Assembly (NCBI RefSeq): GCF_000234665.1 | Contig: NC_018322.1 | Coordinates: forward strand, 186,001-250,000 | Direction: 5' to 3' | DNA length: 64,000 nt | Source: Leishmania mexicana MHOM/GT/2001/U1103 | Lineage: Eukaryota; Euglenozoa; Kinetoplastea; Trypanosomatida; Trypanosomatidae | In this document: in pieces, positions 9,250 through 20,166 of the stretch | How the letters are laid out: each line of letters begins with the position of its first letter | Position numbering within the stretch: position 1 is the first letter of the stretch | Notes under the pieces: model-generated | The model's database searches: none | Seen by the model: the letters and a program-made list of their open reading frames with translations, nothing else | What the model was told of the DNA's origin: nothing | Made by a program: the position numbers and the translations under genes

Positions 9250-11940
9250 TTACTGGATCTTGGTGCGCAGCACGTAGTTGAGGATGCCACCGTTTTCGAC
9301 GTACTTCACCTCCACCTCGGTATCAATGCGCAGTCTCGTCGTGAAGGTCTTGCCGTTGTCGCACTTCACGACGATGTCCTGGCACGGGCGCAGTTCCCCG
9401 GAGAAGCTCATCGAGAAGTGCTCCTTGCCGGTCAGGCCAAGGGAGGTGGCATTCTCGCCGTCCTTGAACTGCAGCGGAATGACGCCCATGCCGACCAGGT
9501 TCGAGCGGTGAATGCGCTCGAAGCTCTCCGCGATGACGGCCTTCACACCCTGCAGGAACGGCCCCTTGGCAGCCCAATCACGCGACGAGCCGCTGCCGTA
9601 CTCCTTACCAGCCAGAATGACCGTCGCCACACCGGCCTCCTTGTACTTCATGGCCGCGTCGAAGATGAACATCTTCTCGCCGGTCGGGTGGTACAACGTA
9701 TATGGGCCCGTCTGACCATCGCCGACGAGGCGGTTTCCGAGACGCGTGTTGGCGAAGGTGCCGCGCACCATCACCTCGTCGTTTCCGCGGCGCGAGCCGT
9801 ACGTGTTGAAGTCCCTCCGCTCCACGCCACGCGCCATGAGAAACTTCGCCGCCGGTGAGTCCTTGGCTATGTTGCCTGCCGGCGAGATGTGGTCCGTCGT
9901 GATGGAGTCGCCGAAGATGGCAAGGCAGGCGGCGTTCTCGATGCTCTTCACGCCAGGTGGGTCGAGCGTCATGCCGTCAAAGTACGGCGGGCTGTGAATG
10001 TATAACGACCTGGGGTCCCACTTGTAGAACTCGCCATTGTCCACCTGGAGCTCGTTCCATTGCTGGTTCATGGTTGTGATGTTGGCGTACACCTCCTTGA
10101 ACAGGTCCGGCGTCACGTACTTGTTCACCACCTCCACAATTTCCGCGTTGCTTGGCCAGATGTCGCGCAGATACACGCCGTTCGCGATCGGCTCTTTGGC
10201 GAAGTCAATGTTCGCGCGCCCGGCGAGTGCGAAGGCAACGACGAGCGGCGGCGATGCCAAGTAGTTGGCGGTCGTCAGCGGGTGAATGCGGGCCTCAAAG
10301 TTGCGGTTGCCGGAGAGTACCGCTGCGGCAACGAAATTGTTGTCCGTGATGCACTTGGACACCTCCGGCGCAATATCGCCCGAGTTGCCGATGCACGTCA
10401 TGCAGCCGTAGCCTGTCGTGTTGAAGCCGAGGGCCTCGAGGCTCTTCTGCAGGCCGGCGTTCTCGAGGTACTTGGTCACCACGTGCGAGCCCGGCGAGAG
10501 CGATGTCTTGATGCCTGGCGGCACCCTCAAGCCTTTTTGCAGAGCCTTCTGTGCCAGCAAACCCGCCGCGACGAGCACGGTGGGGTTTGAGGTGTTCGTG
10601 CAGGAGGTGATAGCCGCGATCACGATGCTGCCGTGCTGCATCGTCGCCTCCTGGCCGTTGACGGTGTACTTGACCTTTTTATTGTGCTCTCCTTCCGGGA
10701 TGCCAAAGCCCTTGAATCCAGACTTGGCCGACATGCAGGCCTTGAAGTCCTTCGACACATCCGTCAGGGGCACGTTGTCTTGAGGGCGCTTCGGGCCGGC
10801 AACGCACGGCACCACTGTGGAGAGGTCAAGCTCCAGGTGCTGCGTGTACTCGATCTCCTCGTTGCCGGTGCGGAAGAGCCCTACAGCCTTGACGTAGCTC
10901 TCAATGCGGGCCACGTGCGCGGCAGAGCGGTTCGTGTTCTTGAGGTATTCGATCGTCTCGCAGTCGATGGGGAAGTAGCCAGTGGTGGCGCCGTACTCAG
11001 GAGCCATGTTGGCCAGTGTGGCCCGGTCAGCGACTGAGAGCGCGTCGACACCGGGGCCGTAGAACTCGACAAACTTGCCCACCACACCGAGCTTGCGGAG
11101 GTTCTTCGCAACAGTAAGCACGAGATCGGTTGCCGTGCAGCCCTCCTGCAGCTTGCCCGTGAACTTGTAGCCAACGACCTGCGGCAGCACCATGGAGAGG
11201 GACTGACCCAGCATGCCGGCCTCGGCTTCAATGCCACCAACACCCCAGCCCACGACGCCCAGACCATTGACCATCGTCGTGTGCGAGTCGGTTCCGACAA
11301 CGGAGTCCGGGTATAGCATCCCGTCTGCGTTAAACACGACGTGAGCGAGGTACTCGAGGTTCACCTGGTGAACAATGCCGGAGCCGGGCGGGACAATCAG
11401 AAGGTTGTCGAACGCCCTCGAGCCCCACTTGAGGAACTCGAAGCGCTCTCGGTTGCGTTGCATCTCAATGTTCTGGTTTTGCACCACCGCGTCAGGCACG
11501 CCAGCGCAGTCCACCTGCACGGAGTGATCCACTACGAGGTCGACAGGAATCTGCGGGTTAATGCGGCGCGGGTCACCGCCAAGGCGCTGCATCGCGTCAC
11601 GCATGGCCGCTAGGTCCACGATGCACGGCACGCCGGTGAAGTCCTGCAGCACCACGCGAGCCGGCTTGAACGGGATTTCAATTCCCTTCCTGCAGTTGAC
11701 CTTCCAGTCGAAGATGCTCTCTACCGTCTTCGACGTCACATCGAACTCATCGCAGTTGCGCACCGCGGACTCTAGCAGAACACGGATGGAGAAGGGGAGG
11801 TTGTTGTACTTTGAGCTGATCTCGTTGATCTTATAGTACTTGGCGCTGCCGCCGTCGACCTGCAGAGACGCCAGGAACTTGGCATTGAAGGGGTTTGGAC
11901 TAGCGCCCTTCTTGGCCAGCTGCAAGCCAGTGCGGAACAT
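9250..11940 (-). CDS. ACO: Aconitate hydratase (aconitase, IRP1/AcnA type)
   Basis: An 896-residue enzyme converting citrate to isocitrate through a [4Fe-4S] cluster. Cluster ligands are present: Cys in SCTNTSNP and the pair in [12 protein letters not shown]. Substrate-binding motifs include [19 protein letters not shown], the swivel-domain motifs [15 protein letters not shown] and [16 protein letters not shown], and [12 protein letters not shown]. Length and order match the cytosolic-aconitase/IRP1 family. The N-terminus [18 protein letters not shown] extends beyond the typical cytosolic start and is basic, compatible with a mitochondrial presequence; the Trypanosoma brucei orthologue is known to be found in both mitochondrion and cytosol. 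The ATG at 11940 is the first in frame. All catalytic motifs look intact, so it should be active. Confidence 0.98.
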   Translation of the reverse strand: MFRTGLQLAKKGASPNPFNAKFLASLQVDGGSAKYYKINEISSKYNNLPFSIRVLLESAVRNCDEFDVTSKTVESIFDWKVNCRKGIEIPFKPARVVLQDFTGVPCIVDLAAMRDAMQRLGGDPRRINPQIPVDLVVDHSVQVDCAGVPDAVVQNQNIEMQRNRERFEFLKWGSRAFDNLLIVPPGSGIVHQVNLEYLAHVVFNADGMLYPDSVVGTDSHTTMVNGLGVVGWGVGGIEAEAGMLGQSLSMVLPQVVGYKFTGKLQEGCTATDLVLTVAKNLRKLGVVGKFVEFYGPGVDALSVADRATLANMAPEYGATTGYFPIDCETIEYLKNTNRSAAHVARIESYVKAVGLFRTGNEEIEYTQHLELDLSTVVPCVAGPKRPQDNVPLTDVSKDFKACMSAKSGFKGFGIPEGEHNKKVKYTVNGQEATMQHGSIVIAAITSCTNTSNPTVLVAAGLLAQKALQKGLRVPPGIKTSLSPGSHVVTKYLENAGLQKSLEALGFNTTGYGCMTCIGNSGDIAPEVSKCITDNNFVAAAVLSGNRNFEARIHPLTTANYLASPPLVVAFALAGRANIDFAKEPIANGVYLRDIWPSNAEIVEVVNKYVTPDLFKEVYANITTMNQQWNELQVDNGEFYKWDPRSLYIHSPPYFDGMTLDPPGVKSIENAACLAIFGDSITTDHISPAGNIAKDSPAAKFLMARGVERRDFNTYGSRRGNDEVMVRGTFANTRLGNRLVGDGQTGPYTLYHPTGEKMFIFDAAMKYKEAGVATVILAGKEYGSGSSRDWAAKGPFLQGVKAVIAESFERIHRSNLVGMGVIPLQFKDGENATSLGLTGKEHFSMSFSGELRPCQDIVVKCDNGKTFTTRLRIDTEVEVKYVENGGILNYVLRTKIQ

Positions 11941-13783
11941 CTTTCTTACGCAGAGAGAGAACGAAGAGATGGGGCAATTCCTGCACGGACGATAGAATGA
12001 GCCCGCCTAGCCAGGAGCGACAGCTACAAGAGCAGCGACAGTGAAGGACAGAGAAGGAAAACGTCGGTGTCCGAGGTATAGCCGAACAGTCCTCTTTCTT
12101 TGTTTTGCTTGTCGTTATGTATGTGTGTGTGTATGTGTGTGTCGTTGCCTGTATTTAGGTGTGTTCGTTGACGGGGAGGGAGGGAGGGAGGGAGTGGTAC
12201 GTACACGTCTGTGCGGATGATCCACAACGAAGCAGGCAGTGACGCGGTCTTTGTACTCTTTGCTGCCGTTTCGCTCCGTATCGACAACAACAACAAAGAA
12301 AAGAGATGTAAAGGCACCGGGAAAGCAATGCGTCGAGCGAAGGAGAAAACGAGCGAAACAAAAAAAAAAGGATTGAGTGTAAGAGTAAGGGAGAGATGTA
12401 GGAACGTGCACTGGCAATGGTGAGGTGTGCTGCTGTCCAGGCGCCAGTTCCGTGCCTCTGTACGTACGCGGCTCTCTGTATATCTCTGTCTCTGTGTGTG
12501 GGGGGGGGGGGAGAGATTGATTGTCGGTGCGAGAGAGAGAGAACGAGCGAGAGCGAGAGAGCGGGAGAGAGAGACGCACACACAGTGGGCGGGGTGCGTT
12601 TCGGCGTCTACGTTTTCTCTTCCTTAAGTGCAGCGAGAAACAGAATGGTGGGAGTGGTGGGAGGGAGTGAGCAACACTGGCAACCTGCGGTCACACGTGT
12701 GGATGGGGGAGAGGGGTATGAGGGAGCGTGATTGCGTGTTCGTGGGTGTACGCAGCACCATCGAAACACGCAGGACATGTGTTCGCCGAGAGAGAGGGAG
12801 GGAGAGAGGAGGAGCCCACAACGAGGCAGGAGGAGGAGGGAGAGTAGCCGGAGCGTGGCGAAGGGCACGAACTACAAGAATCGAATCAAGAAGCGACAGA
12901 CCCGAGTGCCCTTGTCGCCAAAAGCAGCTGTGGTGCGACGGTGCGAGGAACATGGCAGTCACGGTACACTGGAGCATCGAGCAGCGGCCATCCCATCTGT
13001 GAGGTGCGGTCACTCGTCGCTCGAGAGACTTGAAAGCGGGAAGGCAGACATCCGGTGGCGCACATCACGTTCGTCTGTCTTCAGTGCCAAGCCAACTCTC
13101 TGCACCACCGTCTTACTCAGTGGACATCTACCAAAGGAGAAGGCCCGTATGCTCGCGCTACGGCAGCCACTCGCACCTAGTTGGCGTGGCTACCGTTTGG
13201 TTGTTCCTGTATGGAGAGGTGCCCTCTTCCTTGCATCTTGGTCTATTCTACGCGGATGTGCCCTAGTCAAATGGGGAGGGAGGGGAGGGGGGGCGATGGC
13301 TCGCATGGTATCTCAACAGTAAGCAGCTGACCTTGTGTCTGTCCGTCTTCCACTCGAATACGCGCTGGTCCGCCACTCCCTCGTCATTTTTTTCTCTTCA
13401 GCCTCCGCACATCACGGCCTTCCTGTGACTGCACTACACTGCGCTCACCGTCCCAGCACGGCTTCTCCTCCATTCCTGGGCACACGCACACCCGTGCTCA
13501 CGCGCATGCAGGTAAGCGCGTGCCTTTGCCATGGTGGCCGATAGAGCAAGTAAGGCAACGAACACAAAAGAAAACAAAAACAGCGAAAGCGCTGCTGCCG
13601 CGGTAGTGTGGAAAGGCGGAGGGAGAGTGGGAGCAGCGAGCCACGTAGGACATAAACAAAGCACAGGGGTGCATTCCACATCATGGTACAGTGTAGAGAA
13701 ACGCGAGAGAGAGGGAAGGGGGGCGGAAAGAAATGACGACACCCTTTCCTCACCGGAGCACTCAACGCTAAGTGGCGGCTCCC
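11941..13783. other. Intergenic: coiled-coil gene to aconitase spacer (1.8 kb)
   Basis: No gene recognised. Holds GT-rich tracts (12118-12145), (GGGA)n (12173-12192), a G9-10 run near 12500 and GA-rich repeats (12510-12570). Confidence 0.55.
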
Positions 13784-16009
13784 TCACCGAGCTGCGCTCT
13801 GCCGCCTGCCCTCACGCAGCTGGTGATGCAGCGACTCCAGCTGACTGCCGTAGAGCTTCACCATCTCCGTGCTCCGCCGCCGCTCCGCTGCGAGCTCCCG
13901 CTCCGCCTTTTCGAGCGCCTCTTCGTACCGCAGTCGCACACGGGTGGCCTCCTCCCCGTAGCTCTCCACCTGCGCCAGCAGAGCAGCCTCCTTGTGCTGC
14001 TGCTCTCTCAGCGCTTTGCGCAGGCGCGACACCTCTTCTGGTGGCGGCGTGGTGGCGGGCGCAACGGGGACGGCAAGGCCGGCAACGCTACCAGTCGACG
14101 TGGCTTGGGCAACACCGCAAAGACGTATGTTCTCCTCTCGAAGGCGGGCTGCCTGGCGCCGGGTGTAGCGCAGCTCCTCTTGCAACTGCTCGACCGTGCG
14201 CACCAGCTCCTCCACTTGGTCCAGAGCCTCGCGTCGCTGCTGTGTCTGCCGCGACATCTCGTCCTCCCAGTTTCGCTCCGCTGTGCGCAAGCGATCGCGC
14301 CAATATGCCTCGATCGACTGCAGCTGCCGAGTCATCTCCCCCTGACTCACGACGGATGCACTTGTCATGAGCGGACCTGATGTGGTGACAATCGCATTCC
14401 CTCTCGCTCCCGCCGCCGCCTCACCGCTCGACGTCCGAAGTGGGCAAGTGGTTGCACTCAGAGCCCCCATCGCCGGCGCCCGTGCAGCAGCCTCCAACTT
14501 GGCGGTCAGTTCCCGGTTCTCCTCCCGCAGGGCATCCAGCGCGGCCTGGAACTGCGCTCGACGCTTTCGCTCGTCGGCCTTGTACCCCTGCACCAACTCC
14601 GCCGCCCTAGCCTCCGCTGCCGCCACCGCCTGCAGCTCCGTGATGCGCACCTGCTGATCGGCCGCCTCCAGCCTCGCGTGCAGCGCCGCCACCTCACGCT
14701 CGTGCGTGTCCATCTCTTGCTGCGCCACGAGAGCCCCCCAGTACGGGTCTAGATGTACTGGATGCGGGTGTGATGGCGACGGCGAAGACGATGCCGCAAC
14801 CGTTACGGAGGCCGCCTCTTCCCCAGCAACGCTTTCCCGCGATGGAATCAGTTGACTTCCGGCAACGTCCGGAAGAACGTCCAGATGCACCACCATCAAT
14901 GGGCCGAGGCCCACAAAAAGCGGCCCGTCGAGGTAATCAGTGCTGCCCGGAGGCGAAGAGGTATGACCAGCCTCCTTCATGTGCAGCATCTTGACAGAGC
15001 GGAGCGGCGGTGGTGGGGAACCGAGAAGGGCACACGAGCTGGAGGCTGAAGACGACGACAACGGAGAGGATACAGAGGATCTCGGAGACGCGGTGCGCGA
15101 CGGTGGCGAGCGTGCAGCGCGCCCCTTCGGAGAGTGTGACGGCGACGTCTTCTTTTCTCGCTTTTTGTGGCGCGAGCTCGTGGTGGGGAGGCGAGTATGG
15201 GCGGCATCGCCGCTGTGGTTGGTGGAGCGCGGCCGCGACGACGGCAGCGACGCTGGTCTCATCTTGGCGTTGATGACCAGCGAGCTGGCACCTGAGGGTG
15301 CGTCGTCGTCCTCCCTGCGACTGTCTCTCAGAGAAGTCTGCGACCGGGTGTCGCTTGCTTCATCGGGAGGTAGGGCGGTGACGAGTGGTGCGCGATACGC
15401 GCTCACTGGGCGCCCGCTCTTGCTGCTCCCACCCGCCGCTGCAGAGGACGAGAAGAGGTGGAGGCGGTTGTCCAGCACACGTGGCGATGAGGCCTGATCG
15501 ACACCCACGTCGTCCACGTTGTCGTCCTCTAGTGTCCATCGCCGCTGCAGCACCGCTCGCTGCGCATGGCTCGGGTTGCTGTCAAGACTGCAACTCCGAA
15601 TGCCTGTGCTCCCGCAACCTTCATCCATGCCGCTACCGTGAGCGTCGCCATCATCTTGATCCTCTGTAAACACCCACACCGCGGGTGAGTGAGACCGCGC
15701 CGTCAAGGAAGACGCAGAGGTTGCAGTCGCCAGTGCGGCCGAGGCTGGCGGCCTGCTCGTCGCTGGCGCGGTTACACTTCGCCGTTTCAGCGACGAGCGA
15801 CACGACTCTTCGGCGTAGCTGAACGAGGAGAGCCTAAAGGCTTGCCCTGCTCTCATGGCTAACTTGCCGTCATCTTCGTCATAGTCACCGTCTTCATCGA
15901 CACTATAATCGTTCTCCGCCTGAAGCACTGCAGAGGTTTTTGGAGCGTGGGTGCGATGTGTAACGACGGTATCGCGCCAACGGGGCCCCGTATGTTGACC
16001 CTCCGACAT
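13784..16009 (-). CDS. Coiled-coil protein of unknown function
   Basis: A 741-residue protein I do not recognise. It begins MSEGQHTGPRWRDTVV. The first ~400 residues are Ser/Arg/Pro-rich and probably disordered, with an acidic patch (DEDGDYDEDDG) near residue 40 and an SR/SP-rich patch near 280-330. A short hydrophobic segment around residues 365-395 (LDGPLFVGLGPLMVVHLDVL) may be the only folded part of this half. From about 430 to the end there is a long coiled coil with heptads rich in E, R, Q, L and A, including MTRQLQSIEAYWRDRLRTAE and VEQLQEELRYTRRQAARLRE. The architecture (disordered N-terminus, long C-terminal coiled coil) is common among cytoskeletal, basal-body and flagellar proteins, but no specific family is supported. 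Confidence 0.85.
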   Translation of the reverse strand: MSEGQHTGPRWRDTVVTHRTHAPKTSAVLQAENDYSVDEDGDYDEDDGKLAMRAGQAFRLSSFSYAEESCRSSLKRRSVTAPATSRPPASAALATATSASSLTARSHSPAVWVFTEDQDDGDAHGSGMDEGCGSTGIRSCSLDSNPSHAQRAVLQRRWTLEDDNVDDVGVDQASSPRVLDNRLHLFSSSAAAGGSSKSGRPVSAYRAPLVTALPPDEASDTRSQTSLRDSRREDDDAPSGASSLVINAKMRPASLPSSRPRSTNHSGDAAHTRLPTTSSRHKKREKKTSPSHSPKGRAARSPPSRTASPRSSVSSPLSSSSASSSCALLGSPPPPLRSVKMLHMKEAGHTSSPPGSTDYLDGPLFVGLGPLMVVHLDVLPDVAGSQLIPSRESVAGEEAASVTVAASSSPSPSHPHPVHLDPYWGALVAQQEMDTHEREVAALHARLEAADQQVRITELQAVAAAEARAAELVQGYKADERKRRAQFQAALDALREENRELTAKLEAAARAPAMGALSATTCPLRTSSGEAAAGARGNAIVTTSGPLMTSASVVSQGEMTRQLQSIEAYWRDRLRTAERNWEDEMSRQTQQRREALDQVEELVRTVEQLQEELRYTRRQAARLREENIRLCGVAQATSTGSVAGLAVPVAPATTPPPEEVSRLRKALREQQHKEAALLAQVESYGEEATRVRLRYEEALEKAERELAAERRRSTEMVKLYGSQLESLHHQLREGRRQSAAR

Positions 16010-17837
16010 GTGCGCTTGTGACTACTGATGATCTCTCAAGGGAAGAATGAAGAGTGCACGCGACACCCGCAGGACGGGTCTATTCAGAAAAAAACGGAAA
16101 AGGAGAAAAATGACAAGGAAGCAGAGGCATGGATGCATGGCAACACATGCTCCCTGGCGCCCCCAGGCGGGCGCGTGTCCGACGTCCGTGGAAGAGTACA
16201 CCGATCTGCTATCCCTCCACTTGCGACCTCAATAACGCTGGCACTGGCAAGGCTGTGAATGAGAATTCGGTTGTCTCCAAAGCATCATCGTCGTGTAACA
16301 CACGACGCACGAATAGGTAGGTTTGTGTATCCTCCACCCCTTTCGTTCTGTCGCCCAAGGAAGTGGGGATCATTGCCGTGGTGGATGAGTAAGGGGAGGG
16401 GGGCGGTGGGAGCACACACGTACGGGGACTCGACTCCCCGAGATCTGAACAACGAGAAAAACGAAATCGCGCAAAGAGAAGGCAGATGGTGCGAGAGGCA
16501 TGCCGTGGGAAGGACAGAGAGTCCGTTGACTCCGTCGTCACCATCACATCTTCTTTCGGCCGTCCCTATCTCCCCCCCTCATCACTTTCATTCCTGTCGA
16601 AAACTTCCAGGCAAGTGCAACAACGAAAAAAAAAGAGCGGAACATAAACGCCCATTCGTGCACACCCCCGTGTGTACGCAAGGCAGAGAAGGAAGACCAC
16701 GTTTTGACCGCCCCTACAGAAAAGGAGCGTAGGCCGCCGATAGATGTGGTCAAAGCTCGATACGCGTCTATTTGTGGGTGGGTGTTGCGGGAGAGGGGGG
16801 AGGGGGGGGGTGAAGAGGACGCAGGGGAGACAATCTCGCCTCCTCTCTATGTGCCGGTCGGTGTGCGTCTTCTCTCCTACTTCAAAGTGCGCCTCGTCTC
16901 TCTGCTGCCAAAGGCAGGACAAGCGACTAGAGAAAAATGGTGTAGGGAGGCAGTGGACGGAGCGCTCTGGAGCTGTGGGTAAGGCCCCGCACGTGTGCGC
17001 TTGTGCGGCCCAAGGAAAAAGGGACAAGTGCCGCAGAAAACGCCTCGCTGTTCCTCACCGAATCCAGATACACACACACAGAGACATTTTCTTTATTGTT
17101 GTTAGTGAGGTAGACAGCAACGAGCGAGAAAGATGGGGAGAACAAAACAAAGCGCGAGCCGAATAAAAAAAAAAACATGAGAAATGCGTGGAAGATAGCA
17201 GGAAGAGTGAGGCGAGGAGAGGGTAGTGGCACGGCGCTGGCGAGCGCGCTATAAAAAAAAAACCCTCCTCCTGTGGACATGTATCTATCGGCACATAGAC
17301 AGCCCGGTTCGCAGCCCCTGTTCATTAACGGAAGAAACGATGCCCCACATTCCTCTCGCGCACGCTCACAGGCATGCATGCAGACGTACTTGGTACGCCC
17401 CTGTCTTCGCCCCCGCCCCCACCCTCCCTCCCAGTCGAGAGGAGGCACATAGATGTCTTCTGTCCGTACGTTGTGGAGTAGAGGGAGTTGCCTGACCTCC
17501 TCCTCGCATCCTCCCTCCCTAAGGAGTGGTGCTGCTGCTGCTCTTTAGACCCACCCACACCGCCCTGCCACACTTGCATTGCTGTCTTGTCTGCTTGCCT
17601 GTTGAATGGAATGGCGTATGCCGCTGGTTTCCTTGCTCAACGCCCAGGAGACGCTCGCCCGACCATTGTGTGTATGTGTATGTGTATGTGCTTTCTCTAT
17701 CCCTCCCCCTTCCCACCCATGTCGCAACGAGGACAACAGAGGCAGTGCGGCTAAGTTGTTTGTCGGTGCATAAGAAAGAGAGAGGTCACGAGAATGTAAA
17801 CGAGCGGAGAACGAGAGAAGCAGGTCTCACTGGAAAG

Positions 17838-17871
17838 CCCTCCCTCCCTCCCTCCCTCCCTCCCCCCCCCC
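17838..17871 (-). repeat. (AGGG)n / CCCT microsatellite, G-rich on the sense strand
   Basis: Six to seven GGGA units followed by a C10-type run (G10 on minus strand) are seen directly. Four or more GGG runs with one-base spacers fit a G-quadruplex on the strand that matches the RNA. Confidence 0.8.
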
Positions 17872-18302
17872 GAGTGACATGAGAGGAGACGGTGGGGAAC
17901 GGGCAGGTTTGCGGGTCGCTCGACTGTTAGGCAAACGAAATACAAGTAGCGAGGGGCAACCATCTAAAACGGAACAAAAAAAAGTTCTAGCCTCCCATGC
18001 CCCCCTGCTTCTCCCTCTCCCCCTTGATGTTGCCGCAGGACAATGACCGCACCCTTCCGTCCAAGCTCTATCTGTCATTTCACCCTTCGCCCTCTCGCTC
18101 TCTGCTGTGTATTCTTTCATATCATCATGTCCTTCGATTCGCTTCGCCCTCGTCCACACACACACGCGACTCCACTGACGGTGTCTAAATGGGTACATCC
18201 AAGCCTAGCCCACGCCCATCCACGAACACACACGCATCGAGAGAGAAAGGAAAGACAAAGTGGTACAACACCCGAAACCACATAAGGAAAAACCATTACA
18301 CA

Positions 18303-18376
18303 TATATACATATATACATACACATGTACATATGCATACATATATACTAGTGCGAGTGTTACAAAGATCAGCGACA
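18303..18376 (-). promoter_or_regulatory. Shared 3' UTR element, copy 1 (downstream of RP2-like gene)
   Basis: On the minus strand, 18376 to 18343 is a 34-nt sequence that is identical to 44557-44590 on the plus strand. It lies 210 nt past the stop of the RP2-like gene in the sense direction. It is followed at once by a TATATG-type AU-rich tract containing two TGTATATA octamers (18310-18303 and 18318-18311, read on the minus strand), which match the core recognised by PUF-family proteins. A regulatory role is inferred from position and identity. Confidence 0.55.
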
Positions 18377-18585
18377 GTGAAGAGGCGGGAAAAAAGGGAG
18401 AAAAAAGAAAATGAGTAAGACTATGATGAGTAGAAGGGAGCCTCAGCTCAGAAAGAAACGATGGAGCAAGCGCGACAGCACCAGCAACACCACAAAAAGC
18501 ACGCGTCCACCTTCGCTCTGTCCCCCTCGGCCCACAAGAGAAGCACGGAGGACGAAAAAGGAATGGAGCGACAGACCAACACAAA

Positions 18586-20166
18586 CTAAAAGTCATCCTC
18601 ATCTTCCTCCACGTCGTACTTGTCATCAGCGTTGCTGTCGTCGTCGCCATCGTCAAAGGAGGAGTACTCCTCCTTGTCGATGCCGCCTCGGGTGTCGGTG
18701 TGGGCTGCTGCACCAAGAGTGGGAGTGGGGCCCAGTGAGGGTGCCGTGGACAGCCCGCCGATGCGCTGCATTGCTGATTCTGCTGCCACCCGCTTCTTTG
18801 CCGGAACATCCTCCTCTGGCTTGGAGGACGACGCCGTCGAAGCCGACGACGATTGCGGCGCCGAAAAGCCGGCTTGGTCGCTGTCAGACCCCGTCTCCTC
18901 ATCTTCCTCATCCTCCTCGTCATCACTGCTCTCCGCGTGGGCGTTGGCGGACGTAGCAGTGGCAGCTCCTACTGCCGCCGCCGCTGCAACGGTCGGAACC
19001 GCCGTTGGGCCTGCCTGCGCCCACAACTGCGCCCCCGTCCGGATGTCGTAGCTCTTGTTCTTTCCGGACTCTGAGCTGGCGGCCGGCATTAGACGCAGGG
19101 CCAGCAGCGCCTCGATCTCAGGTGGGCACTCCGGGGCACCGTAGCTGGCGTAGCGATCCTCCATCAAGAGGTGGTGCTCAGGGAAGTGCACTTCAAAGTG
19201 CGGCGTCGGCAGCTGCGGCTCCGTCGGTGTGAAGTCGTACACATGGACAAACCTGTTCGCCTTGGGGTCCAGCCGAGCCTCGGCAAACAGCCGCTGCAGC
19301 CCTGGTAGGCGCAAGTGAAATGGATAGAAGGAGATGTGGTGGCTCATCTCCACGACGGGGTCAGTCGAGGTAAAGATGTGCAAGTTGATGTGCTCGCAAT
19401 CGCGGGTGCGGAGCTGCTTGCACGCCACGTGGACCGTCATGTTCTTGCAACCGCGCAGGAACACGCTCCCCTCGCACGCGGCAATCACCAGCTCGCCACC
19501 CTCGCAGTCATCGACAGTCATGCTATCCAACTCATCTAGTACCACCGTGTGGCAATCCGTCAGGTACTCGATCTGCAACTGCTGCCCGGAGACTTGATTG
19601 TGGCGCACGAAGTGACGCTTCTTCCACTTGGAGATGAAGTACGTAGTGTTCTCACCGCCAGGCTGGTGGTGGTCGGAGGCAGCATCAGCAACCTCCTCCT
19701 CGGCCTTGGTGCCCTCCTTCCCAGCAGCAGCAGCAGGTGCCTCCGTCGCAGGGGTAGACTGTACCAACCCAGTTGCCCCGCCATGCACCAGTGCCGACAA
19801 ACAAGGGCCGGGTTGATTATTGGCTGCGATGTGCAGCTGTTGCTGCAGCTCTTCGCTGGTGCGCAAAGGCACCCCTTGCAATCCAGCCTCCAGCTGGAGC
19901 ACTCGTGCCGTGTACTGCAGGCCGAGATACTCCAGGTACTCTTGCACAATGCTCAGCTCTGTGATACCGTTCCGCTTGGCATCCGCGAGCGCGACGGTGG
20001 GGTGAAACACCAACGGCTGATGGGCGCCTGAGTCGTCGCGGTCAGAGGCGCTGACCGTTTGCAGCGCCGCCTCCATGATCATGGCACGCATCTTTCCGTA
20101 TTGCCCGGATGCCTCGAGCTTCTCGCGTATGACACGCTCCGTCTCGGCCAGAGTGCCAGACGCCAT
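18586..20166 (-). CDS. RP2: RP2-like basal-body protein (TOF-LisH + TBCC domain)
   Basis: A 526-residue protein from the ATG at 20166 (MASGTLAETERVIREKLEAS); the open frame continues further upstream, but that extension is low complexity. Residues 7-35 and 68-95 form the TOF and LisH motifs, including IVQEYLEYLGLQYTARVLQ. Residues about 175-315 form a tubulin-cofactor-C/RP2 domain with the segment CKQLRTRDCEH, where R253 matches the conserved arginine of human RP2 (R118) needed for its GTPase-activating activity on ARL3. Human RP2's N-terminal acylation signal is absent and the TOF-LisH takes its place; this arrangement is known for Trypanosoma brucei TbRP2, which sits at the mature basal body and is needed for axoneme formation. 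The C-terminus (about 405-526) is low complexity and strongly acidic (E/D/S), ending in DEDDF-type residues. Confidence 0.9.
   Translation of the reverse strand: MASGTLAETERVIREKLEASGQYGKMRAMIMEAALQTVSASDRDDSGAHQPLVFHPTVALADAKRNGITELSIVQEYLEYLGLQYTARVLQLEAGLQGVPLRTSEELQQQLHIAANNQPGPCLSALVHGGATGLVQSTPATEAPAAAAGKEGTKAEEEVADAASDHHQPGGENTTYFISKWKKRHFVRHNQVSGQQLQIEYLTDCHTVVLDELDSMTVDDCEGGELVIAACEGSVFLRGCKNMTVHVACKQLRTRDCEHINLHIFTSTDPVVEMSHHISFYPFHLRLPGLQRLFAEARLDPKANRFVHVYDFTPTEPQLPTPHFEVHFPEHHLLMEDRYASYGAPECPPEIEALLALRLMPAASSESGKNKSYDIRTGAQLWAQAGPTAVPTVAAAAAVGAATATSANAHAESSDDEEDEEDEETGSDSDQAGFSAPQSSSASTASSSKPEEDVPAKKRVAAESAMQRIGGLSTAPSLGPTPTLGAAAHTDTRGGIDKEEYSSFDDGDDDSNADDKYDVEEDEDDF

Larger units (their letters stand above)
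16010..18585. other. Intergenic: RP2 gene to coiled-coil gene (2.6 kb)
   Basis: No gene supported. It should contain the 3' UTR of the RP2-like gene, including the 34-nt shared element and AU-rich tract at 18303-18376, and a (CCCT)n tract at about 17838-17871 (G-rich on the transcribed-sense minus strand). Confidence 0.6.

Noticed and set aside
18297..18342. TATA-like tract as a promoter
   Set aside because: Protein-coding genes in these organisms lack TATA promoters, and the tract lies inside a polycistronic unit downstream of a stop codon; read as a 3' UTR element instead.
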